Shown: positions 24,626-38,800, numbered from the stretch's first letter. The stretch: DNA of 64,000 nucleotides from Pegoplata infirma (GCA_963921195.1 OY992540.1:176733896-176797895), one strand, 5' to 3'. The notes: generated by a model not told the origin, from the letters alone. Program-made: numbers and translations.

Positions 24626-25942
24626 TAGGGCGGAGTAATTTTTTTTCGACAAAATCGTCTATCATATTCGGACTCTGCATAAAATTCTAAGAAAAAATGC
24701 CGAACAAACCATGTCTCAAAAATCAGTTTTGATCCCCCCAATTTTTAAAAATAGTCTTGCACGATATACGACTTTTTTAGCTGGGCTTATTATTTGGAAT
24801 ATATTGTTTTACAAATAAATTTTGCTTTTATTTTGTATTAAGAGGTGTACCTGGTATTTTTGGGTACGGGGAATCCATATTTGATATTTATTTTGCTCTA
24901 AACCGCCGCTAGAGGGCACTAAAAAACAAAAATCTGGACTTTGGGTCTTTAGATTTTATTTTTTATTATGAAGCCAGATACTCTAAGGAGCCGTTTAGAC
25001 ATTCCAATTTACAGTGTAATTAAATTCCAAAAACTCGCGATTTTATTCGCGATTTTAATTTTTTTTAAATCCACAAAAAATTGAAAAGTGTTAAACTACA
25101 CCATTCTTTTATTGCCACAATTTTTTAAAACTTTTTCTTTTAAAGTAGAGGATTTTTGCTTTCAATTTCAATTTTGATTATCAAAATCCGATGTTTACTT
25201 AAGGAGTTATAGATCTTCAAAGTACATCGATAAACAATTTGAAAATCCTAAAATCATTTAATAACAAAATTAAAAAAATAAAAAAAAATATTTTTTTATA
25301 TGCGCATAATTTAAAAAAAAAAAATATTAAAAATAGAAGACTTTTGTGTCCTATTAAAATGATGACTGATTTTTTTGTAAAAATTTCATAATTTCATAAT
25401 ATGTTAATTAAAAAAAAATCAGAAGAGGTGAAAGTTGACGAAAATGCACTAAAAAAAATGCATTTGCATTTAAAATGCATTTTTTTAATAACACAATTTT
25501 TTTTTTACTTTCAAGTTTAATGTAGAGGACTTAAGCTTTTAATTTCAATTTTGATTTTAAAAATCGGATATTTACTTAAGAAGTTATCGCTCATCAAACT
25601 ACACTACTTTTTCATATTTTGTGATTTTTAAAAAATGAAAATCGCGAATAAAATCGCGAGATTTTGGAATTTAATAAAACTGTAAATGGGAATGTCTAAA
25701 TGGCTCCATAGTGTATCTATGTAGACAATCTAAAGATCCCAGGTCAAAAAATACCCTTTTTCTCGTGCTGATTAATGGAAAAGGCGTATATTCTACATAA
25801 CTATTTTTGAAAATTGGGGGGGGTCAAAACTGATTTTTGAGACATGGTTTGTTCGGCATTTTTTCTTAGAATTTTATGCAGAATCCAAATATACTAAACG
25901 ATTTTGTCAAAAATTTTGCTCCAAACAATTCACTCTGCTCTA
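24626..25942. mobile_element. hAT-like foldback element (TAGGGCGGAG)
   Basis: A 1317-bp element with an exact 8-bp duplication TTATGTAT and an empty site visible at about 24070. The ends TAGGGCGGAGT and its imperfect mirror ACTCTGCTCTA lead into long inverted arms (AAAATGCCGAACAAACCATG on the left mirrored near 25840). The arms continue through TCGCGATTTT sequences to a central AT-rich loop near 25300. Non-coding. Confidence 0.8.
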
Positions 25943-26275
25943 TTATGTATATCACCTATCTGGTTCGAAGCGTACCCAAACATTTTTTTGTTTTAGAAAA
26001 TTATATGTTTGGTGAATGTATCGTTGACCTGTGGTGTAACTCACCCAAACCAAAACACAACAAGATTTTTGATGTTTTTATGCAATTAGATCTAATTGGA
26101 TCCAATGAAATATGGCAATGTCTGGTCAAAACTTGGATGAAATCGAATCATATTTTATACAAGTTGATCTTTTTTAATGCAAAAACATCCACCATTATTC
26201 GGATTAAATTGCGTATAAATATATATTGTGTTATATATCATTATGTATTGCATCATATAAAAATTTTTACTCGGG

Positions 26276-26992
26276 AAAAGACAAATTTTAATAATTTGCT
26301 AAGTCCCGAAAAATTTCCGAAGAATGCAATAAAAACTCTTCTTATTTATAATGTATCCAATCTGATAAAATAATTTCTGATTTCACGTTTAAAATTCCAA
26401 AAAATTTTACCAAATTTCATCTTATTATATAAAAAATTATCTAATTTTAACAGATAAGATATGATTTAATACAATTAGATAGACCCATTTTTGGGATCAA
26501 ACTTAATCAAATTTGATATTATTTTATCAAAAATGATATAATTTGATATAATCGTATAATATTCGATCCGCCAATTTTCGGATCAAAATTAATATGGATT
26601 TACATAAAAGCATATCTGTTCATATATAATTAAATATTGCGTCATATAACTTTGTTTTACTCGGGTGGTATTATATTAGTCATATATAATTATACATAAA
26701 TTGATACTGGATTTTTTGTTTAGTAAAGTCCTATACATAATTAGATATAAAGTCACGTATAATAATGTATGAAATCGGATTAAGTTTTATGTGCAACGTA
26801 TGATTACATCTACCATTTATATTAATATATTTTGAACAATATAATTAGATATGATTTTATATGACATCATTTAAAAAAATTGGAAAATTTCAAAGTGAGA
26901 TATAATTTTATATTTTGACTCATATAGTTTTATATGGTTTTATGAAAACATATAAAATAATATACATTTATATAAATTCCTTTTTACTCGGG
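26276..26992. mobile_element. Partial family C and reversed partial family E
   Basis: 26276-26665 matches the right half of family C, ending TTTTACTCGGG. 26672-26992 is the reverse complement of the first 350 bp of family E, ending CCTTTTTACTCGGG. Both lack one end. Confidence 0.55.
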
Positions 26993-27403
26993 TTACTACA
27001 TATGACTGCATTAAAAAAATTTAGAAAATATCTCAGGGATGTATAATCATATATAATTTATTATGTTTGTATCAAGTTATATATTGTAATATATGTTTAT
27101 TTTTACTCGGGCCTTTATATATAATTTAATATAATTTTTGAAAAATTTTTTAAGTCCAAAAAAAATTAAAATTTTTTAAGACCCAAAATTCTAGGAGAGA
27201 TGAAAAATTAAAAAAAAAAAGAAATACATATAATTAGATATAACTTTTAAAAAATTTTCTGAGTCCAGATTTTTTTTTTTAATTTTCAAAGTCCCAAAAA
27301 TATTTTTGAAAATTTTTAAGTCCTGGAAACAATTTTTTTTTTGTAAATTTTTTTGCGTTTTGGGAAAATATTTTTTTGCTTATATATAAATATGTTTAAT
27401 TAT

Positions 27404-27918
27404 TAGAGTCCGACCGAATATTCGGTTTCGTCCGAATAATGGGGTTTCGGCCTCTATTCGGTATTCGGCAAAATTTTGGCCGAATATTAGCCGAAACCGA
27501 AACTTTTTGGTATTTTAAAAAAATATGTAAAAAAGTCGGTGAATTTTTTGATTTCGTATTTTATTACACTTGTTTCAGTTCAATTGAAGAAAATGTTACA
27601 AGTTTATGCAATAAATGTAAAACTGTTTCAGTTCAAAAATTATTTTCTCCTAATCTGCAAATGAAATACATATACTATTTTTTTGTAAGTTTTTTAAAAA
27701 CATATTTTTTTTTTTCAAAAATACAACAATTCCTATGGTTTAAAAGCATTATATGCTGTATATTAATCTTTAACAACTTTTTAATAATTTTATTCATGCC
27801 AGGCGGTAGTTTTTTTAAGTTTCGGTTTCGGTTCGGTTTCGGCCGAATATTACTTTCTTGGCCGAATATTCGGTTCGGTTTCGGTTCGGCCTCGAAAACT
27901 GGTTTCGGTCGGACTCTA
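27404..27918. mobile_element. hAT-like MITE with CCGAATATTCGG word
   Basis: A 515-bp element with ends TAGAGTCCGACCGAA and TTTCGGTCGGACTCTA and an exact 8-bp duplication TTAATTAT. Both subterminal zones are made of CCGAATATTCGG and TTCGGTTTCGG words. The 178-residue open frame across it owes its FRFGFG repeats to this word and is not a gene. Confidence 0.85.
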
Positions 27919-28076
27919 TTAATTATATATAATTGCATCAATTTTATACAAAAACGGTCCAATTTTCGCATATAAATGTATAAAATTATATAAAAATTAT
28001 ATCAAATTTGATGAGATTTGATCAAATTTGTTAAGTTTTTATATCGTTTTATCGACTCATTTTTCGCATTAAACTA

Positions 28077-30310
28077 CCCAGCAAAAAAAGAGCTTACCAT
28101 TCACTACAAAATTCATCACAACTTATGAACCAGATGTACTTCTTCTTCAACTGAAACATTGATGAATTTAATATGGGCGTGACACACAAAGTATGTTCTT
28201 TTTATCGCCACTTTTCAGTGGCGAAAGATTGACACTGAAGTATAATATATATCACTAGTGTTTTTATCACAACTTCTGAAGTAGTGATCCGGATGTTAAT
28301 ATAACTTGACCTTTTGGAAGCACTCTTTTCATCACTTCTTTAGAAGTACATATTTCTTGGCATTTTGGGTGTGATTATGTCATTTTTATTTGGTGATTTA
28401 GAACTTCTAAATTAGAAGTTCTTTTTTCACTTATTTTTGTAAGATTGATTGAAAGAGTATTTTTTTTTTGTAATATTTACACTAAAAACACTGTTCGACA
28501 GCAAAAACCTCCCAGTGAAATTTCTAACTGGTCCTTATAGATTTTGGTCTCCTGCTTCCAAATCTACCGTCCAAATTTTTCTAGCACATAACGGTTTTGA
28601 GATATTCGCTGATAAAAAGTAAAAAAAGCACTTTTAGGGGTCCACTGTTACCACTGTATTCTTACGTTGCTTCCACGAAATAGGACTTGATTTCATATAA
28701 AATGGACCTCCTGATACCAAAACTGCAATCCACAATTTTCAAGCATGTTCTGTTTTTGAGATATTCGCGTTTGAAAATTTTAGTGTGATTTATAAAGAAT
28801 ATAAGTGCGAAACAGTAGAGTTTGAGTTTTTCAAACACCAATAATTCAAAAACAGTACGCGATAGAAAAATTTGGATGCCAGATTTGGAATAAAGATGCC
28901 TTATTTTTACTAAATCGAGTTCTATTGTGTTTGAGCAACTTAATAATACGTTACAGAGGAGATCCAAATATTTCAATATTAAACCGCGAATATCTTAAAA
29001 ACCTTACGTGATAGAAAAATTAATTTCATTGAAAACACACTTTTTTTGGGTAATTGGGGTACGCTGATTTCAAATCTGGCCTTAGTTTTTTTGTATCAGC
29101 TCTAGTTTTCGAGATATAGCCTAAGGAAACTTTAAAAATAGGCTATTTTTGGCATGTTTGTGAGTCCATGTTTACCAACACTATAGTGTTACTACAGTCT
29201 TACATCCAAAAAGTGAATGACGATTTTAGGTATGTTGGATATGCTGATTCCAAAAATGCTCTTACTTTTGTTGAGTCATATTTAGTTTTGAGATATCGCT
29301 AAAATAAAATTTTTAAATTTATGCCCTCTTTAATTTTGTCTGAATATTTATGCCCTTTTTAATAACTCGAAAACTAAAGCTGTCAGAAAAAAACTAATAC
29401 CAGTTTTGGAATCCTCGCATCCAATATAGTTAAGTTCATGTTTAAGACTGGGGCTCTAAAATTAGTTTTGGGAATTATAGCCAAGCAAAGTTGGTAAAAA
29501 ACTCACTTTTTCGACTCTTTAACAGCGATTTGCTCACGAACGCGAGCTGATGGAAAAAATTGGATAACAGATTCAAAATCAGCACACTAAATATAAATCA
29601 GTTGTCAAAGGTCAGGCAAATTGAAAAAGTTCAACTTTTGTCAACCTGTGTAATCTAACGTATATACTTCGAATTAAAAAAGGAGTAATTATAGAGATTA
29701 CAAAACTATAAAAATTCACGGCGAATTGATTCACATGTTTGTTTTGACCACAAGCCTATACCTCAATTTTCTAAAAAGCTTAAACAATCTTTAATAATGC
29801 GATGCAGCAACATCCGCTTTAGTTCGTAAATGTATTTATTTAATTTAGGACCAACTTTTTTTGATATAAGATATGAAATTTGAAAAATTTATCAATAATC
29901 GATTTTCATCTTTTCGATTTTTAAGCTCTAAATAAAGAGAAATGAAATGCCATTACCAAATTTTGCACCATTTTTGCAAAACCTAAATCTATTTGAAGCT
30001 GGACGTAGAAAAAATTGCATACTTCGTGTATCACCCTCATTCTAATTGTTTTAGTTGAAAAAGAAGTTCATATGTTGTGGTGATTTGATTTAATTTGATA
30101 TGATTTAATTCCTAAGAACATATAAATGAGGTACTTTAAAATCATTAAGTAAAGAACTGGCGAAAAATGTTTTTATAGTTATTTTGTAGCATTTTTGGAA
30201 GTGATTTTAAAAGTACTTCCTACGGAATATGAAGTTCGGCACCTATCGCTACTTTGTATGTAGTGAAACCACTAATTCTTTTTGAACCGCTTCGTTTATT
30301 TTTTGCTGGG
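28077..30310. mobile_element. CCCAGC-type element, family H (copy 2, reverse)
   Basis: Ends CCCAGCAAAAAAAGAGC and TATTTTTTGCTGGG, flanked by TA. It aligns to the reverse complement of 8827-10842 over both outer parts, and its middle contributes about 700 bp (29000-29680) not present in copy 1. The open frame at 28662 is the shadow of the same repeat-derived frame as at 10015. Confidence 0.75.
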
Positions 30311-30550
30311 TATATATGATTATATATGATGTCTTTATATAATTTTATATGAATATATATAATCTTTTTTACTCGGGTATACAAATCTATATTCCTATAC
30401 AATATTGTATATGACTTTATCATTTCTTTTTTACTCGGGTCGGGGTTATAAAAAATTAAATCTAATATGATATAATAATATATAATTATATCATATTAGA
30501 TCTAATATGATCTTCAATATTAAGTTTTATATAATAAATCTAATTTGTAA

Positions 30551-30702
30551 AGGTACCTACAGACGACGCAATATTATGAACAATGTTCAATTATATTGAT
30601 GGTGTACGGGTGATATTGACGATTGTACAATGGACAATCTTGCCCACGCACCATCGGTGCAATGGCATATTGTGCATAATGTTGAATCGTCTGCAGAGGC
30701 CT
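30551..30702. mobile_element. PIF/Harbinger-like MITE
   Basis: A 152-bp element with inverted ends AGGTACCTACAGACGAC and (imperfect) ATCGTCTGCAGAGGCCT, flanked by TAA on each side, the 3-bp target typical of PIF/Harbinger. Interior words AACAATGTTCAAT and ACAATGGACAATC form further internal pairs. Confidence 0.6.
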
Positions 30703-30960
30703 TAATTTTTAGATTTAAGTTTTATAACTTCAAGAGATAAACTCTCACAATATGGATAGCCTAGGGAGCAAGGGCGTTTAATTTTATGTTTTTATCTAAG
30801 TTGTTAATTATTTTATGTAAAGTTTGATACTGTATTTTCAATATATTGTTTTAAGACATTACATTATAATCTTAAATTTAATTCTGTTAATTGTGTAAAT
30901 TTTCCTTATATGTCAAAAAACAAAAGCCTCAATAAATTTAACTTAACTTAACTTCAATAT
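30703..30960 (+). mobile_element. Possible non-LTR 3' end with TTAAC tail
   Basis: A unique stretch ending AGCCTCAATAAATTT, then tandem AACTT/TTAAC repeats. Short simple tails of this kind are typical 3' ends of non-LTR elements. No coding part is attached. Confidence 0.35.
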
Positions 30961-31608
30961 TAAATTAGATGAAATTTACCGTTTCAAATTTGGGATCTAA
31001 CTATGTCTAATAATATCAAATTTGATCTAATAAGATATAATCATATATTTTTGGATCCTTCATTTTTAGGATCAAATGATAGATGAATTTATATATAATT
31101 ATGTAACAAAATATATGATTTTATCAAAACTTTTTTACTCGGGAACTTTTAATGGTTAGATATTGCTCCATATATGATTAGATTAGTATCCCGAGTAAAA
31201 AAAGTTATATGACGCAATATTTAATTATATATGAACAGATATGCTTTTATGTAAATCCATATTAATTTTGATCCGAAAATTTACGGATCGAATATTATAC
31301 GATTGTATCAAATTCTATTATTTTTGATAAAATAATATCAAATTTGATTAAGTTTGATCCCAAAAATGGGTCTATCTAATTGTATTACATCATATCTTAT
31401 CTGTTAAAATTAGATAAATTTTTATATAATTAGATGTAATCTGGTAATCTTTTTGGAATTTTAAACGTGAAATTAGAAAATATTTTATCAGATTGGATAC
31501 CCCGAGTAAAAATTTTCTGGTCTAATCATATATAATTTGATACAATCTTATATGAGTTAATATGCTTCCGTATAAATTTATATAAAATTTTATCTATCAC
31601 TTTGATAC

Positions 31609-32892
31609 CCCGACTAAAAATAAATATACAGGTCCATATATAATTTGAAATTGAGCCATATATAATGTAATATGGCACAACACGTATTTGGATAAAATAA
31701 GATGATGAAATTGGTGGATCAAAATAGCTTAAAATTTGTTATATTAGATTAAATACCCTAGTAAAAATATTATGCTAATTTTACTGAATAGATCTAATTT
31801 GATCCGTAAAATGGTTGTATCAAATAATATCTAATTGTATTACTTTAGATCAAAAAATATAAAAATTGATACAATTTGATCCTGAATTTGGTCAAATCTA
31901 ATTAGATCAAATTGATCTTATAATATCAATTTTTATATAATTTGATAAGCAAAACCAAAATACGAATCTAATCATATATGGAGCAATATCTAACCATATA
32001 AAGTGGATCAACCGTATCAAAGTGATAGATACAATTTTATATAAATTTATGCGGAAGCATATTAACTCATATAAGATTGTATCAAATTATATATGATTAG
32101 ACCAGAAAATTTTTACTCGGGTATGATCGTTTTTGATCCGAATATTGGGTTTATCTAATTTGATATAATTGTATATAATTTTACATCATAAGATAAAATA
32201 TGTAGAATTTTGCATAAAATATTTCTTTTATCTCATAATTTTCAAATTTATCCCAAGTTTTTTCGGGAAATACAAAAAAAAAATTGCCAAAAAAAAAAGT
32301 TGTGTCCGGGACTTAGAAATTAAAAAAAAAAGTTTCCTTAAACTTTGTTAATAAATTTTTACTTCAAAACCCAAAAAATGTACCAAAAACATTTTTTATC
32401 CAGGACTTAGAAAATATTACAAAACTTTTTCAAAATTTGGCTAAATTTTTTTTTTTTTTTGTTTAAATCATTTTTAATGAAATTCTTAACTCCAAAACGC
32501 AAAAATTATTTGTGCCTGGAAATTTAAAAAAAAAAAATTCTCGGGACTTAGAAAACTTTTTCCCCCGATTCGGAACCATATATATATGTGTATCTCATCT
32601 TGTATGAGGTCAGAAATGGAGTTGTATATCATATATTTATTTATCTAATATTGTATGAGGTCATTCATGGAGTCATATAAAATATTGTATGCAACATCTA
32701 ATTTAATAAAGCTTTATATATTGTATGTGGAGCAACACATGATTCGATATCCTTTTATATGGCACCATATTAAATTTTGGGTGTAAAACTTAATACAAGA
32801 TACATTCACATATAATTATGTAAAGTACTGTGTATGGCCGTATATAAATATATTAAATAATATGTTACTATATCTAAACTTTTTTAGTCGGG
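31609..32892. mobile_element. CCCGAC-type element, family D
   Basis: Ends CCCGACTAAAAATAAATAT and AACTTTTTTAGTCGGG, flanked by AC on both sides. Without it, family B reads continuously (TTGATACGGTTGATCC). The interior has ATATGGAGTCATATAA-type words in the right half and the inserted family B copy in the left half. Confidence 0.75.
31756..32121 (-). mobile_element. CCCGAG-type element, family B (reverse, nested)
   Basis: A complete 366-bp copy flanked by TA, starting CCCTAGTAAAAATATTATGC and ending TTTTTACTCGGG. Confidence 0.8.
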
Positions 32893-33653
32893 ACGGTTGA
32901 TCCACTTAATTATTTTAAAGGGATTTAAAAATTCCAAAAAATGTTTGTGTCTTAGAAAATTTAAAAACATTTTTTCGGAACTTAAAAATTTTTCAAAAAA
33001 ATAAAATTTCTCCTAAAAACATTTTCAACGATTTTTTTACTCCAAAAAAAAAATTGCCAAAAAAATTTTGTTTCCGGGATTTTGGAAAATTTTCATAAAA
33101 TTTTTTAGGACTTGAAAATTATTTATTTTTTTTTAATTGTCCGGGACTTCGAAAATTTTGAAAATTTTTTTCGGGATATAATTATAAATAAAATCATATA
33201 TCTTTTTATCTGCCATATCTAAAAATTCCCGACCTTATATGCCATATCTTATTTCATATAGATCGGTATATAACTAGATATAAATATGTATGTTATCATA
33301 TTAAAAAATAAGTAAAAATGCAATGCTATATATAAACTTGTATGTCCATATCAAAGTTCATGCATAACCATATATTAATATAAATAATTATATAATAGCA
33401 TATATGATTATATCAGATCTTTTTTACTCGGGATGTATTTTGGTTTTTGCCATCAAATTATATAAAAATAGATATTATAAGATCAATTTTATATAATCAG
33501 ATTTGACCAATTTCCGGATCAAATTGTATCAATTTTTATATTTTTTTATCTTAAGTAAAACAATTAGATATTATTTGATACAACCATTTCATGGATCAAA
33601 TTGGATCTATTTAGTCAAATTAGCATAATATTTTTACTAGGGTAACTCTTAAG

Positions 33654-34567
33654 CAGGGTTTGAAAAAAAAAACTCTAACGCACGGTACGTTAGTGTTCTG
33701 TACGGAACTATGGAGCGACCGTACGTTCCAAGAACACATTCACTAAAAAGTTTTTTAGTGGTTGTGAAGGTGTTCGCAAACAGAATTCCGAACGCCTGCG
33801 AGTTGAAGAACAGAAACTTTACGATAACGTACCGAACTAGGTTAGAAACAAAATAAAGTTCTTTTAGTGTTCTGTTTGCGAACTTTTGAGACATTTTTTA
33901 AATTTAAAATGGCGATATCTTGAAAACTAAGCAAGATCGAGCAAAACGGAGCACGTTTTTGGTTTTTAGGATCTTCATAGTATCGCTAGGCCTCTACACA
34001 TGGGTAGACCCTATTTGGGTCCTTATTTTGAATCTAAAAAAGTTAGCATTCCGGAAACTTAAAAATTCACATATCTCGCTAAATACTGCCGACACGATAC
34101 AAAGTCTAAAAGCATTTTTGTGGATCTTGTCTCGTAGTACATGACCGCTTTTAGACTTTATGTCGTGTCGGCAGTATTTAGCGAGATATGTGTATTTTTA
34201 AATTTCCCGGAATGCTAACTTTTTTAGATTCAAAATAAGGGCACAATGGGGTCCACCCATGTGTAGAGGCCTAGCGATACTATGGAGATCCCAAGAACCA
34301 AAAATGTGCTCCGTTTTGCTCTATCTTGCTTAGTTTTCGAGATATCGCCATTTTAAATTAAAAAAAAAATGTCTCAAAAGTTCGCAAACAGAACACTAAA
34401 AGAACTTTATTTTGTTTCTAACCTAGTTCGGTACGTTATCGTAAAGTTTCTGTTCTTCAACTCGCAGGCATAACGTTCGGAATTCTGTTTGCGAACACCT
34501 TCACAACCACTAAAAAACGTTCTTGGAACGGAACGTTAAATAACGTACTGTTTTTTTTCGAACACTG
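33654..34567. mobile_element. hAT-like foldback element in the gene's 3' intron
   Basis: A 914-bp element with ends CAGGGTTTGAAAAAAAAAAC and GTTTTTTTTCGAACACTG. Flanking octamers CTCTTAAG and CATTTAAG agree at six of eight bases, so it is an old insertion. The arms are near-complete mirrors over about 430 bp, meeting near 34140 (ATATCTCGCTAAATACTGCC and its mirror). It starts about 80 bp downstream of the splice donor at 34647. Confidence 0.75.
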
Positions 34568-34647
34568 CATTTAAGTATTCTGATAAAAATAAAAAAAAAA
34601 AAATTGTAGTAGCAGAAAAAATAGTAGTAAGGTTAAATCAACCTTAC

Positions 34648-35868
34648 CTTTTTTGGGTAAAGGTGGAAGAGCTCTGGATTGAAATTTTTTCCGTTTATCC
34701 TCATTAGATTTAGAAAAATTTGTTATTTTATCGCTATTTGATACATTTTCATCACCCTCATTTGTTGCGGCACTGCTAGTACTACATCGATTATGGTTTC
34801 TACGAAAACGGAAAATGCTGCAAAACTTCTGTTTTAAATTCAGTGTAAACTGTGACTTCTTTTCACTGGGAGATATAATGTTCCCAGTCTTCAGAATTGA
34901 TTGTGAGTTTTGTGAGGATTTATCTTTTTCCTGGGAATGGTAGACAGTTGTCTGTGGTGAGTGATTTTGGTTTTGATTATTATGATTATTGATCGCAGTT
35001 ATGTTGTTATTATTATTATTATTATTATTATTGGCATGGGTCTCAGTGTCTGAGGCAAAATACTTCTGTGACAAAATGTTGTTTTTGTTTGGGTGCGAAC
35101 TAATAATATTTTTATCAGTCCGATTTTGGGCTAAAGTTGAATTACTACTACGTGATCGGACCGTGGACCCACTCCAAATTGTCTCATTTGATGACTTAGA
35201 TATTAAGTTGGGATAAACATTTTTGATATGTCGCAGAGATGTTCCTACACCTCCACTATCTGCTGTTGGCTTTGTATCCGAATATAATGTGTGATAAAAC
35301 TGTTTTACCTCATCCAAAGTCATATGTAATGGTTCGCCATCGTTAGCGTTCACATTAGTGTCATCATGTATACTGGAGGTGGAGACAAATGTCGAGGTAT
35401 ACCTTGATGTTGTGCTTGTCGATACGTGACTCGGTGCCCGATCACTACACTCGCCACTATCAACACAATTAGAGCTAGATCGTTTTTTACGTTTGTTTCT
35501 ATTTTTCCGATTCGATTTTGTATGGTGATGACACTTAACAACATTATGTTTATTGCAATTGTTTAGTATCACCACCTCTTTGGTTGTATGAGCACCGGTC
35601 GTCTCCGATGAATTGTGTCTATAGCTATGTTTGAAACGTTCCTTTTCGGACTTAATCATGTCCACAGGCAAAGCGTAAATATCGGAATCAATGGGAACAT
35701 TATAAAAATCAGATATTTCCCTGGTCAGCAGTGCATCGTGTGACATGGCTTGAGTTATAAATATAGAATCATCTGGTTTATTTGCCGACGAGACACTTAA
35801 AGAGTTATGAGAGCTGGAAAGGCGACTATTTAGAGAGTTCCTCGAGTTAGGCCTGTTACTGCTCACTC
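34648..35868 (-). CDS. Coding exon 3 (residues 350-756)
   Basis: The acceptor is TTGTTTTAAG before 35868; the first two bases complete a Gly codon split from exon 2. The exon contains the FYNVP and IYALP tyrosines, a His/Lys/Arg patch, the Asn10 tract encoded by nearly pure AAT codons (about 35007-35033, a site prone to length change) and the RALPPLPKK end. The donor is AAAAAAG followed by GTAAGG at 34647, in phase 1. The antisense open frames here are shadows. Reading past the donor adds a nonsense hydrophobic tail and a stop, so the donor is preferred. Confidence 0.8.
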
Positions 35869-38800
35869 CTTAAAACAATTAAAAACAAACCATTTGCAAT
35901 TATTTAGTTCTAAAAATTATAATTTCGTAATCACTTACCACCATGATAGATATGATTGTGACAATGATGTGAATTACTTAAAGGGCTATACATGACTTTT
36001 CGTTGTAGACTGTTATCGTATTGTTGATATGTGTTTCGTTTAATTCCATAATAGAGATCATAATCGTGTATTTCGGATAGACCTGATATATTGAAACGCT
36101 GCGCAGCAGTTGTAATGTTATCCTGTTCCGACGGAATGGCCTTAAAGTATCGAGTGTGGTCTTGAAAATATGGACACAGAGTTTGCTTGATTTTAACAAT
36201 AGATACCGGTGGCGGGGGCGGTGGAATTGATTGAGATGGCGAATCGGATTCTAATACATCAACACTATTGTCAAGTGAGGAGCTTAATATGTTGTTGGGC
36301 TCATCATATATGTTGTCGGAATGTGCATTTAGAATGGAATCACTAGAATACAAATGCTTGTTAACGGCATACAAATCCTTGGGTGTTTTCTCTTCATCTC
36401 CTAAGAAACTGACTATAGCTGTGTTATCATCGTCACAGCAGTCACTTGCATTGCCGATTGTTGCAATGCTTAAATTGGTTGTCTCGCCACTGCCATGGTC
36501 CTTCAAATGCTCGAATGATGATTGTGACGATGTCCATCTCCTTAAACTGCCAACTCGATTTTTTGCCATCGAACGCACAAGTGTTGTTTGTGGCGAATCC
36601 TGAAATTCTGGTGGAGGATCTATAGGCGCTAAAGGTCCTTTCTTTAAGGTGTTGAAATTTTCAGCACTCATGCCACCTTCTGAGCAGTTATCCAAAGAAT
36701 CAAACTGAGAGACTTCGCCATCACTTTCTACAATCTAAGAGAAAATATATATGTATATATATAACAAAACATATGTACATTAGGGGTGTTCTTATTTTTT
36801 AATATCGGATTTTTGTGTTGCACTGGGCAGAATTTTGTTCCTTTGTACTAAAAACTTAATATGTAATATAAAATTTGGAGTTAATCCTGAAGTTTGAAAA
36901 ACGGATTACAAGGGGGGAAAATTACTTTTTACTAATTTTCTTAATTTTTTCGATATTTAAAGTTAAGTTTGAATTCAAATGGTTACAGAATTGTGATGTG
37001 GAGTACATTACACTTGTAGTAAGGCAATAAAAACTAAAATCGGTTAAAAATGAGCCAAGTTATTACAACTTCCCCAGGCAACTAGCGTGTGGCAGACCAC
37101 TTGATCAAAGAATTCGAGTTCCATTTTTAAAATTGATTGAAATTATCTACTATAGCAATTTTTTTTATTCTTTAAGTTCCAATGTACTAACGTATTTTTC
37201 ATATTGTGTTATGCTAACTTGTTTTAAACTAATGGTAAAAAGATCCAATTTTTTCAACACTGTTTTCAAATCTAAAATTTTAAATTTTTATTTTTTCAAT
37301 TACTTTAATAACGGCAAAATTGAGACATGAAAAATTGACCCAGTTAAAGGTCAATGGTCAAATTTTAGAAGAATTTTAATTTTTAAAGATCAACAGATTT
37401 TTCGAGCGGATATTTATGAAACTCCTTGATGTTATTTAATATTTATGTTAGGTCATATTAAAATAACATCAAGGAGTTTCATTAATATCCGCTCAAAAAA
37501 TTTGTTAATCTTTAAAAATTCAAATTCTTCTAAAAGTTGACGTTTGACCTTCAACTGGGTCAATTTTTCATATCTCAAATTTGCCCTTATAAAAGGAATT
37601 GAAGTATTCTATATTATGCTGTAATAATTCGGTAGAAAACATATGAAGTTTGTTAAAACAAAAATAAAAAAATTAACTAAAATCTAAAAAAGTTACCAAA
37701 ATCACTATTATCTCGAAATCCGCCGAAATAAAATCGCTGTTCGATCGCACACAGATATGGGCCCGCATCGGTTAGTAAGTTATTAAAAATTGGCTCAGCC
37801 GTTTTTGCGTGATTGCGGAACTGGCAAAAATACACGCCTTTGCCCAATCACGCGCTAATATGGCATATTGTTCCCGGCTCGATTAGTAAGTACTATATGT
37901 GTTGAAATTTTGTTAAAATCAGTTAAGGCGCTTAAGCGTAATTACGGAACAGACAGAAAAGAACTTTCAGTGTGGTGCAAAGGGGCGTGACAACTTACGC
38001 CCCGTGGTCTAAACACGCTCTATTATGGTTCATTATTCCCGTTTCGGAAGTACTATATGTGGTGAAAAATCCTTTCAAATCGGTTAAGCCGTTTAAGCAT
38101 GATTATGGGACAGGCAGAAGAAATAACTTTCAATGTAATACAAAAGAGCGTGGGATTTTACTCCCCTTTGTCAAACCACACTCTTGTGTGGCCTATAGTT
38201 CCTGCCTCGGTTAGTGATATCTGCGGTGGAAATTTCTTAAAAATCAGTTAAGCCGAATAAGCGTGATTGCGAAAAAGGCAGAAAGGAGGTGCAATAAATT
38301 TAACGGGGCGTGTCATTTTATGCCCCTTTGTCCGATCGCTCATTTTGTTCTATAGTTCCCGCCTCGTTTAGTACTATCTGTGGCGAAAATTTCATGTTAA
38401 TTGATTCAGCCGTTGATGCGTAATTGCGGAACTGACAGAAACAACTTTTAGTATAGTACAAAAGAGCGATGCAACTAATGCCTCTTTGTCCAAACGCGCT
38501 TTATTATGGCAGTCAAAATTAATTTAAAATTAATACAAAGAGCGGCATTTTAAAACGCCTTTGCCCAATAACGTGCTGATATGGCATATTGTTCCCGCTT
38601 CGGTTAGTACTATCTGTGTTGAAAATTGCAATAAAATCTGTTCAGACGTTTAAGAGTGATTACGGAACTGGCAGAAATGACTTTCAATGTAATACAAAGG
38701 GGCGTGTACTTTTACGTCCATCCGTCAGAGCGCCCTCCTATTATAACCTATAGTGCTCGACTGGGTTAGTACTATGTGTGGTGAAATTTTCATTAAAATG

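Larger units (their letters stand above)
31200..33642. mobile_element. Four-level nest of CCCGAG-type elements
   Basis: A reversed family C fragment (31200-31500) is cut by family B (31501-33642), which is cut by D (31609-32892), which is cut by a reversed family B copy (31756-32121). A truncated reversed family C ending ACTCGGG at 33432 lies in the right half of the outer B. B resumes exactly after D and again after C. Confidence 0.7.

Noticed and set aside
25876..26373. 165-residue open frame
   Set aside because: It runs from the arm of the foldback at 24626 through an element terminus into family C; no recognisable motif.
27439..27975. 178-residue open frame with FRFGFG repeats
   Set aside because: It lies across a hAT-like MITE; its repeats are the translation of the CCGAATATTCGG/TTCGGTTTCGG word, and the frame crosses the element's end.
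34989..36603. Plus-strand frames opposite the gene exons
   Set aside because: Shadows of the minus-strand exons; the leucine run is the complement of the Asn codons, and splice signals support only the minus strand.
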